Below are positions 13,176 to 26,700 of a DNA stretch of 64,000 bases, in pieces. Numbering within the stretch: the first letter of the stretch is position 1; the number at the start of each line of letters is the position of its first letter. Made by a program: the position numbers and the translations under genes. Where the stretch lies: contig NC_091684.1 in assembly GCF_041296265.1 (NCBI RefSeq), positions 97,462,001 to 97,526,000 of the forward strand, in the 5' to 3' direction. This stretch comes from Equus caballus. Its lineage: Eukaryota; Chordata; Mammalia; Perissodactyla; Equidae. The notes under the pieces are model-generated. The model did not search any database. It saw only the letters and a list, made by a program, of their open reading frames with translations, and was not told the DNA's origin.

Positions 13176-13576
13176 TGTATTGGTCTGCTAAGGCTGCTGT
13201 AACAAAATACCACAGGCTGGGTGGCTCAAACAACAGAAGTTTATTGTCTCCTATTCTGGAGGCAGAAATCTGAGATCAAGGTTGCACCAGGGCTGGTATC
13301 CAGGGAGACCTCTGCCCTCAGCTCACAGGGGGCCACCTTCTCCCTGTGTCCTCACACGGCCTTTCCTTGTGTGTATAAGCCGGCGAAAGAGGAGAGAGAA
13401 CACCCTGGGGTCCCTTCTTATAAGGACACTAATGTGATCAGCTCAGGGCCCCACTCTCAAGACCTCATTGAATCTTAATCACTTCGGGAGAGGCTCTATC
13501 TGCAAATGCAGTCACTTTGGGAGTTAGGGTTTCAACACAGGAATTTTGAGGGGATGCAAACATTCAATCCATAACA
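13176..13576 (-). mobile_element. MaLR (ERVL-related) solo LTR, MLT1/MST type, antisense
   Basis: Runs from 'tgtattggtctgctaaggct' to '...caatccataaca', the reverse of the MLT1/MST long terminal repeat with TG...CA ends. Similar 5-bp flanks (aacat/gacat). An old solo LTR fossil, broken, shared by placentals by type. Confidence 0.8.
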
Positions 13577-14771
13577 GACATCTTGCTTGAGAAAGACTTA
13601 GACTCCTGATAGAGTTTGAAAGCCTTCTGCCCTGCCAGAGCCCCACACATGGAGAAGATGGACCAGAGAGGGCTCATGACCCACCAGGGCCCCCAGGAGA
13701 GGGTGGCAGGGCCACAGCCTGGTCACGACACATGAGGGCATGAACTGGACCCTCCTCCTCCACAGGCTACAGTCAAAGCATAATGGTGGCATTTAGGTCA
13801 CAAATCAAACCACAGAAACTCAAAAAAAAAAAATCCAGAATGGGGCCGAAATGCAGCATGCATTGAAAGTCATGGGGGGACAATTCTGTTGACACTCACG
13901 ATTAAACTGAGTCCACAGAGAAGCTCAGAGGGCACGTTCAATTTATCGAGAAGGAGGAAAAAGGGGTTAGTTCTGAGGCAAAGGCTTGCAGAGATTCTGG
14001 AGGAAACTTCTGGGTAATCTTGATCCCTCTGATTATCACTCCTGATTCCGCTTACTGGGGATGCAGCCAGACCCTGATCTCTGCTTTTGACTTCTTCACC
14101 GCATTCGCATCTGTTTATACTCGCCAGTGCCAGGAAGGGACAAAGAGGCCGTGGACTTCCTGAGGGACGTGGGAAGGATCTCAGCCCTGTGTCCCATCGG
14201 CGCAGTGTCTGACACGACGGATACTGAATGAACAAGAGCTCCATCACAGAGCGGGTGGTGGGGGTAAGTGGACGCTGACTCCCCATGGAGGAAGCCATGG
14301 CTTGGGCTAGCCTTGTCCGGCTCCTGGCGCTTGCCTGGCTCTGGCTGTTGGACCACCTCCTGGCGGCCTCTTCCTAATCCATTCCTGATCCTTTGGTGAC
14401 ATGGTAGGGCTGAGGCCAAGGGCCTGGAGCACCGGGAGCCTGAGGCCGAGGCCTCGGGGAAGATGCCCTGAGCCCGCGGGGCCGGAGGAATCTCAAGCAG
14501 TCCCTGCTGATTTCTCTGTTCTTTCCTGGCATGTCCCTCAAAGCGCATTGTGTCTGTGTGTGGGGAGCAGGGCACCATCCCCACTAGGTGGCGTTAGGGC
14601 CACATGAGTGAATGGAGGGGAGAGACCTGGGGTGCCCAAGAAAGGGCGAGAGGTTGCTCACTGAGAGCCTGGGGGGCAGAAGTGAGGGTGGTGGGGAGAG
14701 ACTGTTGCCCAAATCAGAGAAACAGAAGGAGCCAGGAAACAACCCCTCTAAGGAGGCAGAAGTATTTTCTT
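13577..14771. other. Intergenic, nothing recognised
   Basis: Overlapping short frames on both strands only; no repeat family or gene could be assigned. Confidence 0.4.
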
Positions 14772-14779
14772 TCCTCACA

Positions 14780-14969
14780 CTTTTTTTTTTTGAGGAAGAC
14801 TGGCGCTGAGCTGGCATCTGTGCCTATCTTCCTCTACTTTATACCTTAGGTGCCTGCCACAGCATGGCTTAACAAGTGGTGCATAGGTCCGTGCCTGGAC
14901 CCAAACAGGTGACCCTCAGACCACCAAAGCGGAGCGAGAACTTAACCGCTGCGCCACCGGGCAGGCCCC
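14780..14969 (-). mobile_element. ERE SINE, antisense
   Basis: A poly-T start, 'gaggaagactggcgctgagc', and the inverted head 'gcgccaccgggcaggcccc' define a minus-strand ERE. Flanks share the 8-bp repeat 'tcctcaca' (14772-14779 and 14970-14977). Confidence 0.85.
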
Positions 14970-14977
14970 TCCTCACA

Positions 14978-17202
14978 TGTATTTCTTGACTGTCAAAGTG
15001 ACACGTGTTCATTGCAGGAGATCAGCAGACACAGCATGAGGGCTGTGCATCCGCCGGGGCACGTGGAGCACAGCCAGGCAGGGGCGGTTCTGGGTCCTGG
15101 GACTGTGCTCCTGCTTCTGTCAGGTGCTGGCTGCGTTCCATCCAGGGATGACGCCTCAGATTGCCCCTGGGGCCCCCAGTGGTGGCTGCGCTGCTCCAAG
15201 GAGGGCACGGTGGGTGCTGGAGTGTTGGTGGGAAGGAGGGCAGAGGAGAGGTCTGCACAGGGTCCACAGGGGACTCCAGACCCTGAAAGGGTTTGGGGAC
15301 ATGGCAGAGAAGCCCAAGGGTGATGAGACTCCCTAAACCCATCTGTGAGTAAGACGTAGGGTGTGGGTAGACTTGGGGCTTCCACACAATGGCTCCAGGC
15401 AGGACCCTGGCCATCCGCCCCACCCCCGCCGGGGTGCTGCTCCAGCCCAGCAGGGCGATGCTGAGCCCACCTTCCCCTCCTCCAGACAGACTTGGGGATG
15501 CAGGGCTTGAGCTAACGGTGTCCTTGACGGCGCCAGCCAACCTGCCTTCCTCCCCATCTCTCCTCTGAGCACAGGAGGGGCATGATCTGTTTGGGGACAC
15601 TGGCCACCCTTGCTGGGGGTCTCCAGCCTCCTCTCATCTTCCACCCCTTCTCTCTCTGAGCCTGGGGATCATCCTCTTCTCTTCTCACCGTGTTCCCTCG
15701 TCCCTCATTAGGGACTAAGTGTTTCTGTTGGTGGAGTGAGTGGTGGGTACCCAATAACGACAATTTAAAGATCATGGGCTATGGGAGCAGGGTCAGCATC
15801 TCTGGGCCCCGGACCCCATTGCTTTCCTGGTCACCCACTCAGCCTGTGTGTGAGCCTGGCCTCCATTCCAGGGCCCAAGACAAGGTCCCGTGTGGGCGTG
15901 GAGTGAAGCCGGGTGTCATCTTGTCTACGGGCACAGTCTAGGAGACAGCACTGTGCGAAGGCTGCCTCCCCTCCCCAGTGCACCTGGTTTTGCAAAATAA
16001 CTGATGGGCCTCTGCTTTGTGTAGACTTCTTGTGACATATCAGTTCCCGTGGCCTGATTTTCTGCATCTGCAAAACCGAGAGGCAGGTTCTGGTGTACAG
16101 GGGTCCCAGAAGCTGTACTCATGACCCCCGACTCCCTACCCCCTGGGACTCGTCTCTGCCCCCCATCACCTCCATGGAACCAAGCTTTTGTCCTTCCCGC
16201 CTCCTCGGCGCCTGGGGCAGCTTCCCTTCCATCCTCAGACCTTCGGTGGACCTTTTGGTCACCCTGCCAACCATCTCCATTTCCCTCTAGGGCAACGGGT
16301 CCCACCCAGGTCTGTGCATCTGCCACACTTTGTCCCCAAAGTGCTGACGCTGAGGGAGGTGCAGATGTACATGCAGGGTTGGGGACCCCAGCATCACTGT
16401 CACAAACCAGATGCCCACGGGCTCTGCAGGAACACATGGGCTGCAGCTGATGAGAGAGGACACGCCCTGGGCAAATGGCAAGCCACCCTGAGCTCACAAA
16501 CTGTCCCCATCGAGGGGGGCAGGCCGGCGGGGCCTCATCTGTGGATATCAGGAGTTTTAAATAAATTGTCCTAATTTTTTAATGTTGGCAACTCAGCAAC
16601 ATGCAGCTAGCTGTCTTTGACTGGTGGGTGCTGGTGGCTAAGTTATTTCCAGTCCTTTCTGCGCGGTCAAGTCGCCATGACTGTCATCGCATCTCACAGG
16701 CTGGGAAACAGATGCACGGGCAGAGCGGGTCACTGGCACCAGATCACGATTTAATAAGCGGCGTTTGAACAAGCCAACCTGGGGCTTTCACCCCTTCCTA
16801 TGTCAGACCCCGAGTCCTAACAGCTCTGTTTTAATGAACGGCTTCTATGTGCGTGGCGAGTGCACAATATCTTGTGCAAGACCCACAACAGCCCATATTC
16901 CTCTCCTTATGTTGGGGGTCAGAGAGAGTGACTTTCCAAGATCTCTCAGCCTCTGTGGAGGTCTAGGACCAACACTCAGGCGCGTCTGCTCCAACGTCCC
17001 CGCTCCTTCCGTGCAGCCTGGTTTCTCTCTGAATCCAGTGTCCAGCCTGGGGCCAGGCTCACCAGGGCCATTGGAGATGGTGATGAGGGTCTGGAGCTTG
17101 GCTTCGGAGGCTGCGGGGCAGGACTCCCGGGGCAGCCTCCTGGTGTGGGGTTCCATCCAGGGTGGAGGGATGGGCCTGGGTCTGAGCAGCCCCAGGAAGA
17201 TG
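14978..17202. other. RGR 3' flank and likely 3' UTR, no other gene recognised
   Basis: GC-rich DNA with many mutually overlapping spurious frames. The part nearest 17202 should be the RGR 3' UTR. Confidence 0.45.
16750..16835 (-). promoter_or_regulatory. RGR: Candidate RGR poly(A) signals (ATTAAA)
   Basis: Two ATTAAA hexamers on the minus strand, at 16830-16835 and 16750-16755, lie 370-455 bases past the RGR stop. No canonical AATAAA was seen nearer. Part of the surrounding DNA looks MIR-like, so the true 3' end is unproven. Confidence 0.25.
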
Positions 17203-17334
17203 TCACTGGGCTCGGTCCCGCTCACTTTTCTGGGGCGAGAGGCACTGCCAGATCCCTCTGTGGAGCATCTCACTGCCGAGGGCGTAGTTGACGGCGTTGA
17301 TCGTGGGCACCGTCTTGGCGACGAGGGCCGGTAC
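17203..17334 (-). CDS. RGR: RGR coding exon 7 with stop
   Basis: Encodes residues 249-291: helix 7 with the chromophore lysine (Lys255) and the cytoplasmic tail 'RGIWQCLSPQKSERDRAQ'. The acceptor is ACAACAG; the stop codon ends at 17203. Confidence 0.96.
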   Translation of the reverse strand, partial: VPALVAKTVPTINAVNYALGSEMLHRGIWQCLSPQKSERDRAQ

Positions 17335-20300
17335 CTGTTGTGATAGGGAAGTGCAGAAGACAAGCTTCAGAGCCTCTGCTCCTCTCCCTGGTCCCAACTG
17401 GTCACCCTGCCTCCCCCACCCCGCCCTGCAGCCACCAGTCACTTGTCCTTCGCTTGGTTCTGCAGCCTCTGAGCTGCCTCTAACCAGGTGGCAGATGATG
17501 CACAGAAACGCCCTCCTCCCCGGGCACCAGTCTCAGCCCCTGGCCCCAGAGTGTACTGTTCACCATCTGGCTGTCCGTCTCTGTCATCTCACATGAGGCC
17601 TAGGCAATGCCAAGCTGCCGCCCTGTGTGGCCCGGGGGACCAGCAAATATGGAGTGTTACGAATGTTCAAAGGAAAAGAGAAAGAGAGAGCCTATCGTGG
17701 AGGCCAAAAGCCAGAAAGAGAGATGGGGCAGAACAGAGGCACAAAGATGGAGAGGGGTCTAGCTTTGGGTACTAGAGGGTCTGTACCATCCGAAGCTTGG
17801 GGGAGATGGAGGTGGCATCTGCGACGGTCGCATACAGATACAGGAGGGCATAGGGGCCCCAGCAGAGCAGCAGGGTCCTGGCTGGCAGCGTGGTGTTCAC
17901 CTGGGGAGAAATGGGCACGGGAGGGAGGCATCCACTTGCTCCAGGTGGCCCGCGGACCAGGCCGGCACTCCGCAGGGCTGCAGGAAGATGCTGAGCCTGC
18001 GGAGGAACTTGGGACCAGATGAATCTCTCTTCTGTTTAAGATGCGTGACCCTAAGCCTCTCATTTAAGCTACATGACCTCAGTTGCCTTGTCTGTAAAGT
18101 GGCCCGATAATTCCTGAGTTGCGTGGAGGCGGGGGATTGGGGGCCGATAATGAGCTATTGAGCTTCCTGGTCGGGGCTCCTTTTGAGAAACCCTGGGCTC
18201 CGTGGGTGTGGCCGTGTGCATGAGGGTCCCGTGGCTGAGCTGCCCTCACACCTCTGTCCCTGACCCAGCTGGTCATCAGCAGCTGCAGCCACCTGGGGGA
18301 CAGCCTGTCGTGGGTTCATGGGGGCCACTTTCCGCCCTGGGACATACAACCCGGGCGCCGGCCTGTGGTGCCACCTGGGGCCACCGGGGGCGCACGCCTC
18401 GGGATCTAATTTCGGGCCGGAAGCTGCAGGTTCCTGCTCCCCCTATACACTCGGATGTTAAAGTTCTGACCCTAAAAATCAGCGCCTGTGTTCTCATTGG
18501 CCACGCCTCCCTTTAACAAAGAAGGTGACAAGTTGGGACGAGGGTACATTGTTTCCTGGAATTTTGGATTTTAAAATATACTGACCGGGAGATATTTTTT
18601 CTCTTGAATTGTCCCTCAATCAAAAAAAAAAAAAAGGTGCTTAGCACAGGTGGGAGGCCCCTCCCGTCGGAGCTGAGGCCGGAGGAGAGCTGACCCCTAC
18701 GCGGAGCTGACCCCTGCCACCTCCTCCGGAAACCGCTCAGCTCGCAGCCGTGGTCCCCGGGCGCGCGCAGCGACCTCTGCTGATGCTGCCCACCTGATGG
18801 TTTAAAGTCAACCCGGGAAACGGGGAAAATCCGTGTGGCAGCCGTGTCTCTGGCTGATTGAGCCTCTGATAAATGAGGCGACTTGGAGCACCCAGGCCGG
18901 GCAGCGCGGAGGACACCCGGGAGGCGGCGGCGAGCAGGCAAGCACCCAGCCGGGAGCGGGGGACACGATCTGGTCGCGCACAGACAGCATCGCCCTCTGT
19001 CTGGGACTCAGAGGAACCTGGCGCTCCAGCTTAAATCGATTTGTTCAGTCCTTTTCCAATTCTCAGAAGAAAAAAAAAAGTGGCAGATTAAATGTCTCAA
19101 CAAAGAGAGTGTTTCTTCCGTTCGTTATGATGAACTACTTGGGTGGTGAAGGGGCCGACCCGGGTTTGGATCCGAGTGGGCTGTTACTAGATGTGTGGCT
19201 TTTGGTGTATTGCACAGCCAACCCCTTTCAGCCGCAATTTTCTGGTCTGTGACTCAGGGATAACATAAACCCTTTCTTCCTCAGAGATCGGTTGCAAGGA
19301 TGTAATGGCATAATGCACAGAACGTAATATTTATACAATTTTTGAATCTCTGATGCTCATTATGACTCATCTGCTAGAGACTGTCCGGGTGACAAAGTTA
19401 AAAGAAAATGGTGACAGGGAAATATTAATGCAGAAGTTCAGAAATGGCCGGGGGCTCATTTTGAACCGTTGTTTCTCTTGGACAGATGTGGTTGCAGTTG
19501 TGGTTTCACGTTGTGGGTCACTGCCCGTGCCTGCAACTCAATGAAACATCTTGAAGCAATTTAAAAGCAACATTTAAAAAACGTGATTTCGTGCAACCCT
19601 CAAATCCTCGGGAAGCATGCATGGTGGCCTGCAGGGGGCCCTGGCTCTCCCGGGCTGCGGGGTCTGGGTAAATCTGAGAGTCCTGACCCTTCCTCCCGGG
19701 TCTTGGTGATGCCCAGCAATTGGGAGTGTCTGTTCCATCCCTAACACCCCATGCTCCATGGAAGCTGGATTTTCTCCTGATCTTTGGATCATCTGTGACA
19801 TCATTCATGTTCCCTGGTGTCCCTCATGGGGACAGGGAGAGCTCATCTGCTCTGGGCGTGGGTCCTTACCTGGAGCTGGCCGGTCTTCCCGAGCTTCTGC
19901 TCCATGAGCCGGTAGGATGTGAGTGTGATGAGGAGGGGCAGGAGGAGGTTGAAAAAGGCCATGGTGAGGAGGAAGCTGGTGAAGTTCCTGCAGGCAGAGG
20001 GGTAGAGGGTCAGGATCATCTTTCGGGGGTCATCAGCGGCCCTCGAAGGCCCATCAGACTTTGCTCTGGATGGTCAGATGCGGGAAGTGCTCCTATCAGA
20101 CAACTGCTCAGAGTGTGGCCGCTCATGGGTCCCCGCTGAACTCCCTTGGGAGCCAGGGAGCGACTCGGTCCTCCTAGAACCTGCCTGCAGGAGCCCGGGG
20201 TCAGAGACGAGGGAGAGGCCTCCTTGGTTCATGCTCAGCCTGCTCTCTGCCTGTGCCCCTAGCGTGGAAAACAGCACAGCTTAGCTTGAGAAACATGTTT

Positions 20301-23300
20301 ACCAAATGGAGGAGATGTCAGTGGAGCAAGAGGAAAGATCATTCAAGGAGTGTTCTAGGCACGGGGATTCGAAAGGGCCTGAGGAAGAGACTCGACACTG
20401 TGTCACTGAAGAAATCATTGAAGGGACCACAGAAGAGCCTGGGGTTCCAGGTAATGGTCATGGGGAGGCAGAGGCCTGACCAGGAGCAGGTGAGAGTCAC
20501 AGGGAGGAGATTCCTGTTCCGTGAAGGGGGGACCGCGTCACCCTGGTACTGTCCACTAAGGAGGGGTAGGAGGAAGGACTGCCAGAAGGACTGGACAGCG
20601 GCTGGGGAAATACCTGCAGAGAGGGCCCTGGATGGACACTGGACAAGACCAGGGAATCTCAAGTGGATTCCCTGGGAAGCCTGTCATCGGTAGACATGAG
20701 TAAACATGTGGAACAAATGAATGCAACCTGGCTCTGGCGGAAGCAAGAGGGAGGCTGGACCAGGTGACTACCCCCCACCCAAGGCAGGCTCTAAAGGGTC
20801 TCCCTCTGCCCTGGTCTCTCCAGAGCCTCGTGGACGGGGCAGTGCTAGACACGTGCTCTGTGATGGTGGGGGCCATCATGCACTCAATCCTGTCTCTCTA
20901 GGGTGTGACCCAAGGATTGGCTCACAGCAGAAGCTCAAGGAATCTGGAGAGGTGAACTCCATGCCGAGGAGGTCCCTCCCAATGCAAAGACCTTCACATT
21001 CTTTGAATCTGTCCAACTAGGGACATGGCTCCTTCTAGAAAATGATGAAGTCAGAGCTGGGACAGCTGACTGTGCTGAAGACCGCAAAGGGGTCGTGGAG
21101 CTCAGTGACTAATGGCTCACTGGATAATGCCCCATCTTAGGCCCAATTCTATGCCCCGATTTGCATAATATTGCCATCACTTGGCTTGTCTTGGGCTTTC
21201 CCCATCCCACTGTTAACTTACAAGTGGGTATCACCACTAAGGAGTTGAGATTGTCCAACAAGGGTTGACACTTCCCCATTTGGATTTTCAGCCGTGACAC
21301 AGTTGTCACAAGAGCTCAAAGCCAAGGTTCCCATAGAAAGGAGGCTGGAAGCTGCTCCTCCCACCTCACCTGTCCCCCTTGGAATAGTCCAGGGTGCAGC
21401 ACGTCCCCAGCGGCTCATAGTCATAGTGGCCCCAGCCCAAGAGGGGCAGGGCCGCCCAGAAGGTAGAAGACAGCCACACGAAGAACACCAAGAAGACGGC
21501 CGTGTTCCACGCCAGTCGGCTGCCTGCGTGGGACAGAGGAGGAGGGTGGCTGAGAGGAAGACAGAGCTTGGCCGAGTGAAAAAGAATGGACTGCAGGGTC
21601 ACCCAGCATGTCCCTAAACCCCCAGCTCTGATGCTTAACGGCTTAGTGCCTCGGGCAAGAGAAGAGTTTCTCTGACCTCAGTCCTCTCCTCCACAGAGGA
21701 TGGTTATGAAGGACGGAAGAGATAATGGATGGCGAGGGTCTCCTAGCAGACACTCCATACCATCCCCTTCAGGGGACAGAGGGAAGCAGGGGGTGGCAAA
21801 GCTAAGTTGGGGAAGAAGCAGAAGCTCAGGTGAGGATCATGGCGGAGGGAGTCAGGTCTGACTTACTGCTGTCCTTAACTCTTGCTCAGAAGCGGACCAC
21901 CGTCTCTGCTTCCAAGGTGCCCCTCAGAGAACTCTGAGCTTGGGAGTCAGGGCCTCACCTCAGTGCTAGTGGCAGAGGCTGGGTCCAGGCGGCATCTTCT
22001 GGCGTAAGCGGTCCACTGATGACCTCTCCACTCTCCCTCACTCTGCCCCTCACAGCCTCATCCAGCCCTTCTCAGCCAGCGCCTCCTCCCGGACCCGGCT
22101 TCAGAAGACCTATCCCGGGGGCCTCCTCTGTCGATGGGTTATTTGTCATGGTCCTTTGTGGATGAGACCCTGGGGCAGAGGCCAGGACTCCAGGTGGGGT
22201 GCCATCAGCAGAGAAGAGCAGGTCTCTACCCCCTTCATCCTGACACTTTGCTTCCATTGAGGCAGCCCCAGATGGCATTTGCTTGGATGTGTCCTGCTAT
22301 GGATTGAATGTTTATGTCCCCCCAGATTTATATGTTGAAGCCTTCATCCCCGTGCAATGGTATTTGGGGGTGGGGCCTTTGGGAGGTAATTAAGTCATGT
22401 AGGTGGAGCCCCCGTGATGGGATTAGTGCCCTCATAAGAAGGGACATGAGAGATGCGCTCTCTCTCCTTCATGTGACGACACAGCGAGAAGGCAACCATC
22501 TGCAAGCCAGGAAAAGGGCCCGCCCCAGAACCCGGCACGTGAGCTCAGCCTTCCAGCCTCCAGAACTGGGAGAAATACTCTCCTGTTGTTCGAGCTGCCC
22601 AGGCTGCAGTATTTTTGTTACAGTGGCTCCAGCAGACTAAGATAGCCCCCTAGCTGTGGGCACAGTAGTTAATATCCACCTCGACCCAGGTGTCGTGTCA
22701 GCCTTTTCAGCTTTGGAAACGGATGACCAAGGTGGCACGCCCGAGGTCACCCAGTAATGGAGTGATGAGCTCAGACCCCTCCTTAACCTTCCCTGTTTTC
22801 ACATCCCTCTGCTGGGCACTGAAACACAGAAAGGGCCTTCATCCAGAGGCCCCTGGAACAGCGCTTAGCTGCTCCGTATTAAGGTAGAGAAGCCCATTGG
22901 TGTCTGAGAAGGGGTGTGTGTGTGTGTGTGCACATGTGAGAGTGCGTGTGTGTGTGTGTGCACATGAGTGTGTGATGGTCTGAGGGGGCTTTGAGGCAGA
23001 GCTGGAAGAGGAGTGGTGGGAGAGGACTCCCAGGTCAAGGGGGCAGGATAGGAGTTGGGACAGGATAAGAGCAGAAGCGAGCTTCTGGCCTGGAGGGAGG
23101 CGTGTGACTTTGCCGAGGGCACGGGGCTGTGTGTGTCTGCGGCTAGAGTAGATCTGCATTCCCGAGGGGCGATGCTCAGGGCTTGAGGCCCTGCTGGCTA
23201 TGACCCCACAGCATCCTCTGTGCCAGGCAAATTCACAGCTTGGGACTCGGCACCCAGGAGGCAAAGGGCAAGACCGCTTCTGCAGGCAGCCAGGCCATGC

Positions 23301-23728
23301 CCAACCCCAGCTCTGCCCCTACGAGCTGTGCGACCCTGGGCAAGCTCCTCCTCTGAGCCTCTGCTTCCCAGTCTGCAAGCTGGGGGTTTGCTGTGAGGGT
23401 TAGCTGAGGCGCGGCTCCCCAAAGCCTCTGGTGTGAGTGGGATTCTAGAGGGTCTATGAGTGAACATGTTTTTTATTTTAATGCAGATTAAAATTATAAA
23501 AATGTTAAAGTTGAGATTTCACAGATACTTTTAAAAGGGGACTAAAGCAGGCATTTAAATGTTTAAAAGTGAGTCCCTTTTAAGAAAAAAAATCAAGTAA
23601 ATAACAGAGCAGGTAGTACACTGATATGGCCAATTAAGAAGGTGGCGTTTGACAACACAGCTTGGGAAATCGAGAGCTAGTGTTCATTAAACCCCGTGGA
23701 AGTGTGAAGTACAGGGACACATGCCCAG

Positions 23729-23769
<41 letters not shown>

Positions 23770-26700
23770 ACCTCTCTGCCTCCCAAAGTGCCTGTCTTCA
23801 AGGGCATTTTCTCTATCCGCGATTTCATCCGATTTTCAAAATAAAACTGTGAGGTTGGTTATAAAGATCATCTTGCAGAGGAAGAGACTAGGGTTCAGAG
23901 AGGACCCCTGACTTGCCTGAGACTGCAGCAAAGGCACAGGCAGCCTTTCCAGCGCGTGCCTCGACACCTCTTGTGTCCTCTCCCACCCTCCCTCCTCTCA
24001 TGAATGCTCACACCCCACACTCGTGCACCCTCACACCCACCCACACTCCCCGTGACTGGGACACACTGAGCAGACCTGCGGCCTGATCACCCTCCCTACG
24101 TGGATGTCCTTCCATGCTGGGAGCCCAGAGACCATGACGTACGGGTGCAGTAGTGGTGATAGCGTCCCCAGGCGATGGCCGCGCTGCTGCAGATGCTGGC
24201 CAGCGCCGTCACAAAGCCCTGGAAGCCATGGGCTTGGCAGCCTTCCGAGCCGTAGGGCCAGCGCCTGTGGAGACACTGGGCACCGGTGACCCCTCCCCTC
24301 TGCCCCCGCCCTCCTCCCACACCTGCCTGCCGGCAGCTGGGACAGCACCCTCCTGAATGTTGGCCTGGCTCCTCGGAAGGGGGCTTTGTCATCTGCTCCT
24401 CCTATGAGGAAACTGAGGCCTTCGAGACCGAGTCGCTGGCGTGAAGGGTGGAGCTCACGCACGCTCTCAGGCTCAGGGTCCTACACTGACCTCGGCTGGA
24501 CCAAAGGGTCTCTCCACCTACGTGATCAGATGCCTCCAGCACAGGAAATGGAACCCCTGAGCTGGGAGGAGAGCCATGCCTTTACGCTATAGATGGAGAA
24601 ATCGAGGCTCAGAGAGGAACAGTGATGGAGCCAAGGTCACACAGCAGATGAAGGCAAAGAGGATAGGCCCCAGGCCTCCCAACTCTCGGCCCCATGGGCC
24701 AAGGAGGGTGGAAGTTTCAGTTGCCCCCTACCCTGGGCAGGGGCAGCAGGAGATCAGGGCCGGGAACCCTCACTGGCCCAGACCCCATGGACTGGTCAGC
24801 CCTGGGCATCCACACCCGGGTGGGCTCCAGCCTCCATCTGTGGTGCCCGAAACCAGAACAGGAATGTTCCGTCCGCTTAAGAAAACAATCTTGGGGCTAC
24901 GGTGGAAGACTGTGGATTGCACAGCAGGAGGTCTGAAACACTTGTGAAAATTCTGTTCGCTTTCAAAAACACTTCTTTAGGGCTTCCTAGGTGCCAGGCA
25001 TTGTTTTGAGTTATTTACAAATAATAACAAGTCAATACTTCCGATCACCATGAGTGAGGTGATAATACCCAATTTACAGAAGAAGCCAAGAGGCAGAAAC
25101 AAAAAAGCCAGGATTCAGACCCAGGAGCCTGGGCACAGGGCCTGGACTCTTAATTCCTGCAGCCAGCAGGCTCTGTGGGTCTGCTCTGAGCAGCTCCTGT
25201 GTTCCAGAATCCGGCTGTGGTCCTCCAGGGATGGCCTGGAATTCGGATCTAGCATAGCTCAGCCTGCCCACCATCTCCCCTATTGTTGTCTATGGGCAGG
25301 AAGGATGCCTCTGGCCTGGCTGTCCAATGCCCAGAGGTCAGGCCCCAGGCTGGGCCCAGGGACCGGGGCGGGGCTGGTACCGGAGGAGGCTGGAAGTGGC
25401 TGCAACGAGAGCATTCAGGCTGAGCCCGCTGTCCGCCACTGCCAAGCTCAGCACCAGCAGGTGGCTGGGAGTCCGCAGTTCCGGGGTCTTGCAGAAAGAG
25501 AGGATGGTCAGGCTATTGAGGCTGAGACCGGCGAGAGCTGAAAGGAAGGGAGGGGGCTGGCATTGGGGCTGGAGAGGCCCCCCGGGGGCAGAAACAGTGC
25601 CTCAGCAACCTCCCCCTTCATGCTCATAACCCTCTCAGTGTAGCCCAGCTCACACCTACGAGGTGGGCTGGCTGTCAGATGCCGAGAGCCGTAAGACACG
25701 CACCTTGCCCTCCACCAACCCAGTCCACCGGGCAGACAGACCAGGAAGAAAACCGATGAAGCGTAGCGCGGCTCCTGCCAGAACAGTCACGGGCACAGAC
25801 AGCTCCTGAGCATCGGAATGTGCCAATCACAGTGCTGAGCACTTTACGCGGATCCTCTCAAGCCGTCTTCCCTGGGTACTGTCCTCTCCACTTACAGTTG
25901 GGAAACTGAGGCTCAGAGACGCTAGCTAACTTGTCCTAAGCACACAGCTGGTAAGTGGTGGAGCTGGGACTCTAACTCAGTTCTTTCAAATTCCAAAATG
26001 CCCTCTCCAAGGGCTGTGGGGCAATGTCAGGGGGAGCCTCGGAGAGGAGGAGCCCGAGGAGGAGCTGGGAGCTGCCCAGGACACCAGGAGGGAGCTGAGC
26101 CGGAGGGGCATCTCAGGGGGCAGATGGACCGACCGAGCTTGAGCTACTCCTTGTGCTCTCTGAACCTTGGCCTCCCCATCGAGAGTAACGAATGGGGAAG
26201 GACCCTGACGTCAAAACTCTGAGTGTTTACTAGGACAGGGTGTGGAAGAGCATTCTAGAAAAAGGGAGCAGCATCAAGTGGTAAAATTTCCAGGCGTGTC
26301 TGACTGTGAGATGCTGGATTGTGTGGTTCGCAGAAAAGAGGGAAAGGGTCTGGGCCGCCAGACAGCAGTGTCGGGGCCTCCAGGACCAGCCTAGTGGCTG
26401 CTCCTCCCTCTCCACTGGCGGCTCTCGTTGGGTGAGAACCTGTGCTGGTTATTTCTCTGGATCTGCTTCGAACAGAGCTGCATTCCCCATCCACCTAGTC
26501 TTGGGCCTGCCCAGCTCCAGGGTCTACAGGCCCAGCTCTGGCCTCAGTGAGCATCTTGGGGATGCTGAGTTGAGGCAGGTACCTCCTGGACCCAGGTAGC
26601 CCCGGTGTGGAAATGCTCAGGGCCCGGGGAACAGGGGGTGGTGGAAGTGATGTGCGGCTGGAGAGGATGGCAGTGAATGAACTGAAATGCCCGGTGTCTG

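Noticed and set aside
15022-16574. Several 100-190 codon frames on both strands in RGR 3' flank
   Set aside because: Mutually overlapping frames in GC-rich DNA with Pro/Gly/Ser-rich content; no family recognised.
23731-23768. Tandem array that could suggest a CRISPR or functional repeat
   Set aside because: A plain AC dinucleotide microsatellite in an intron.
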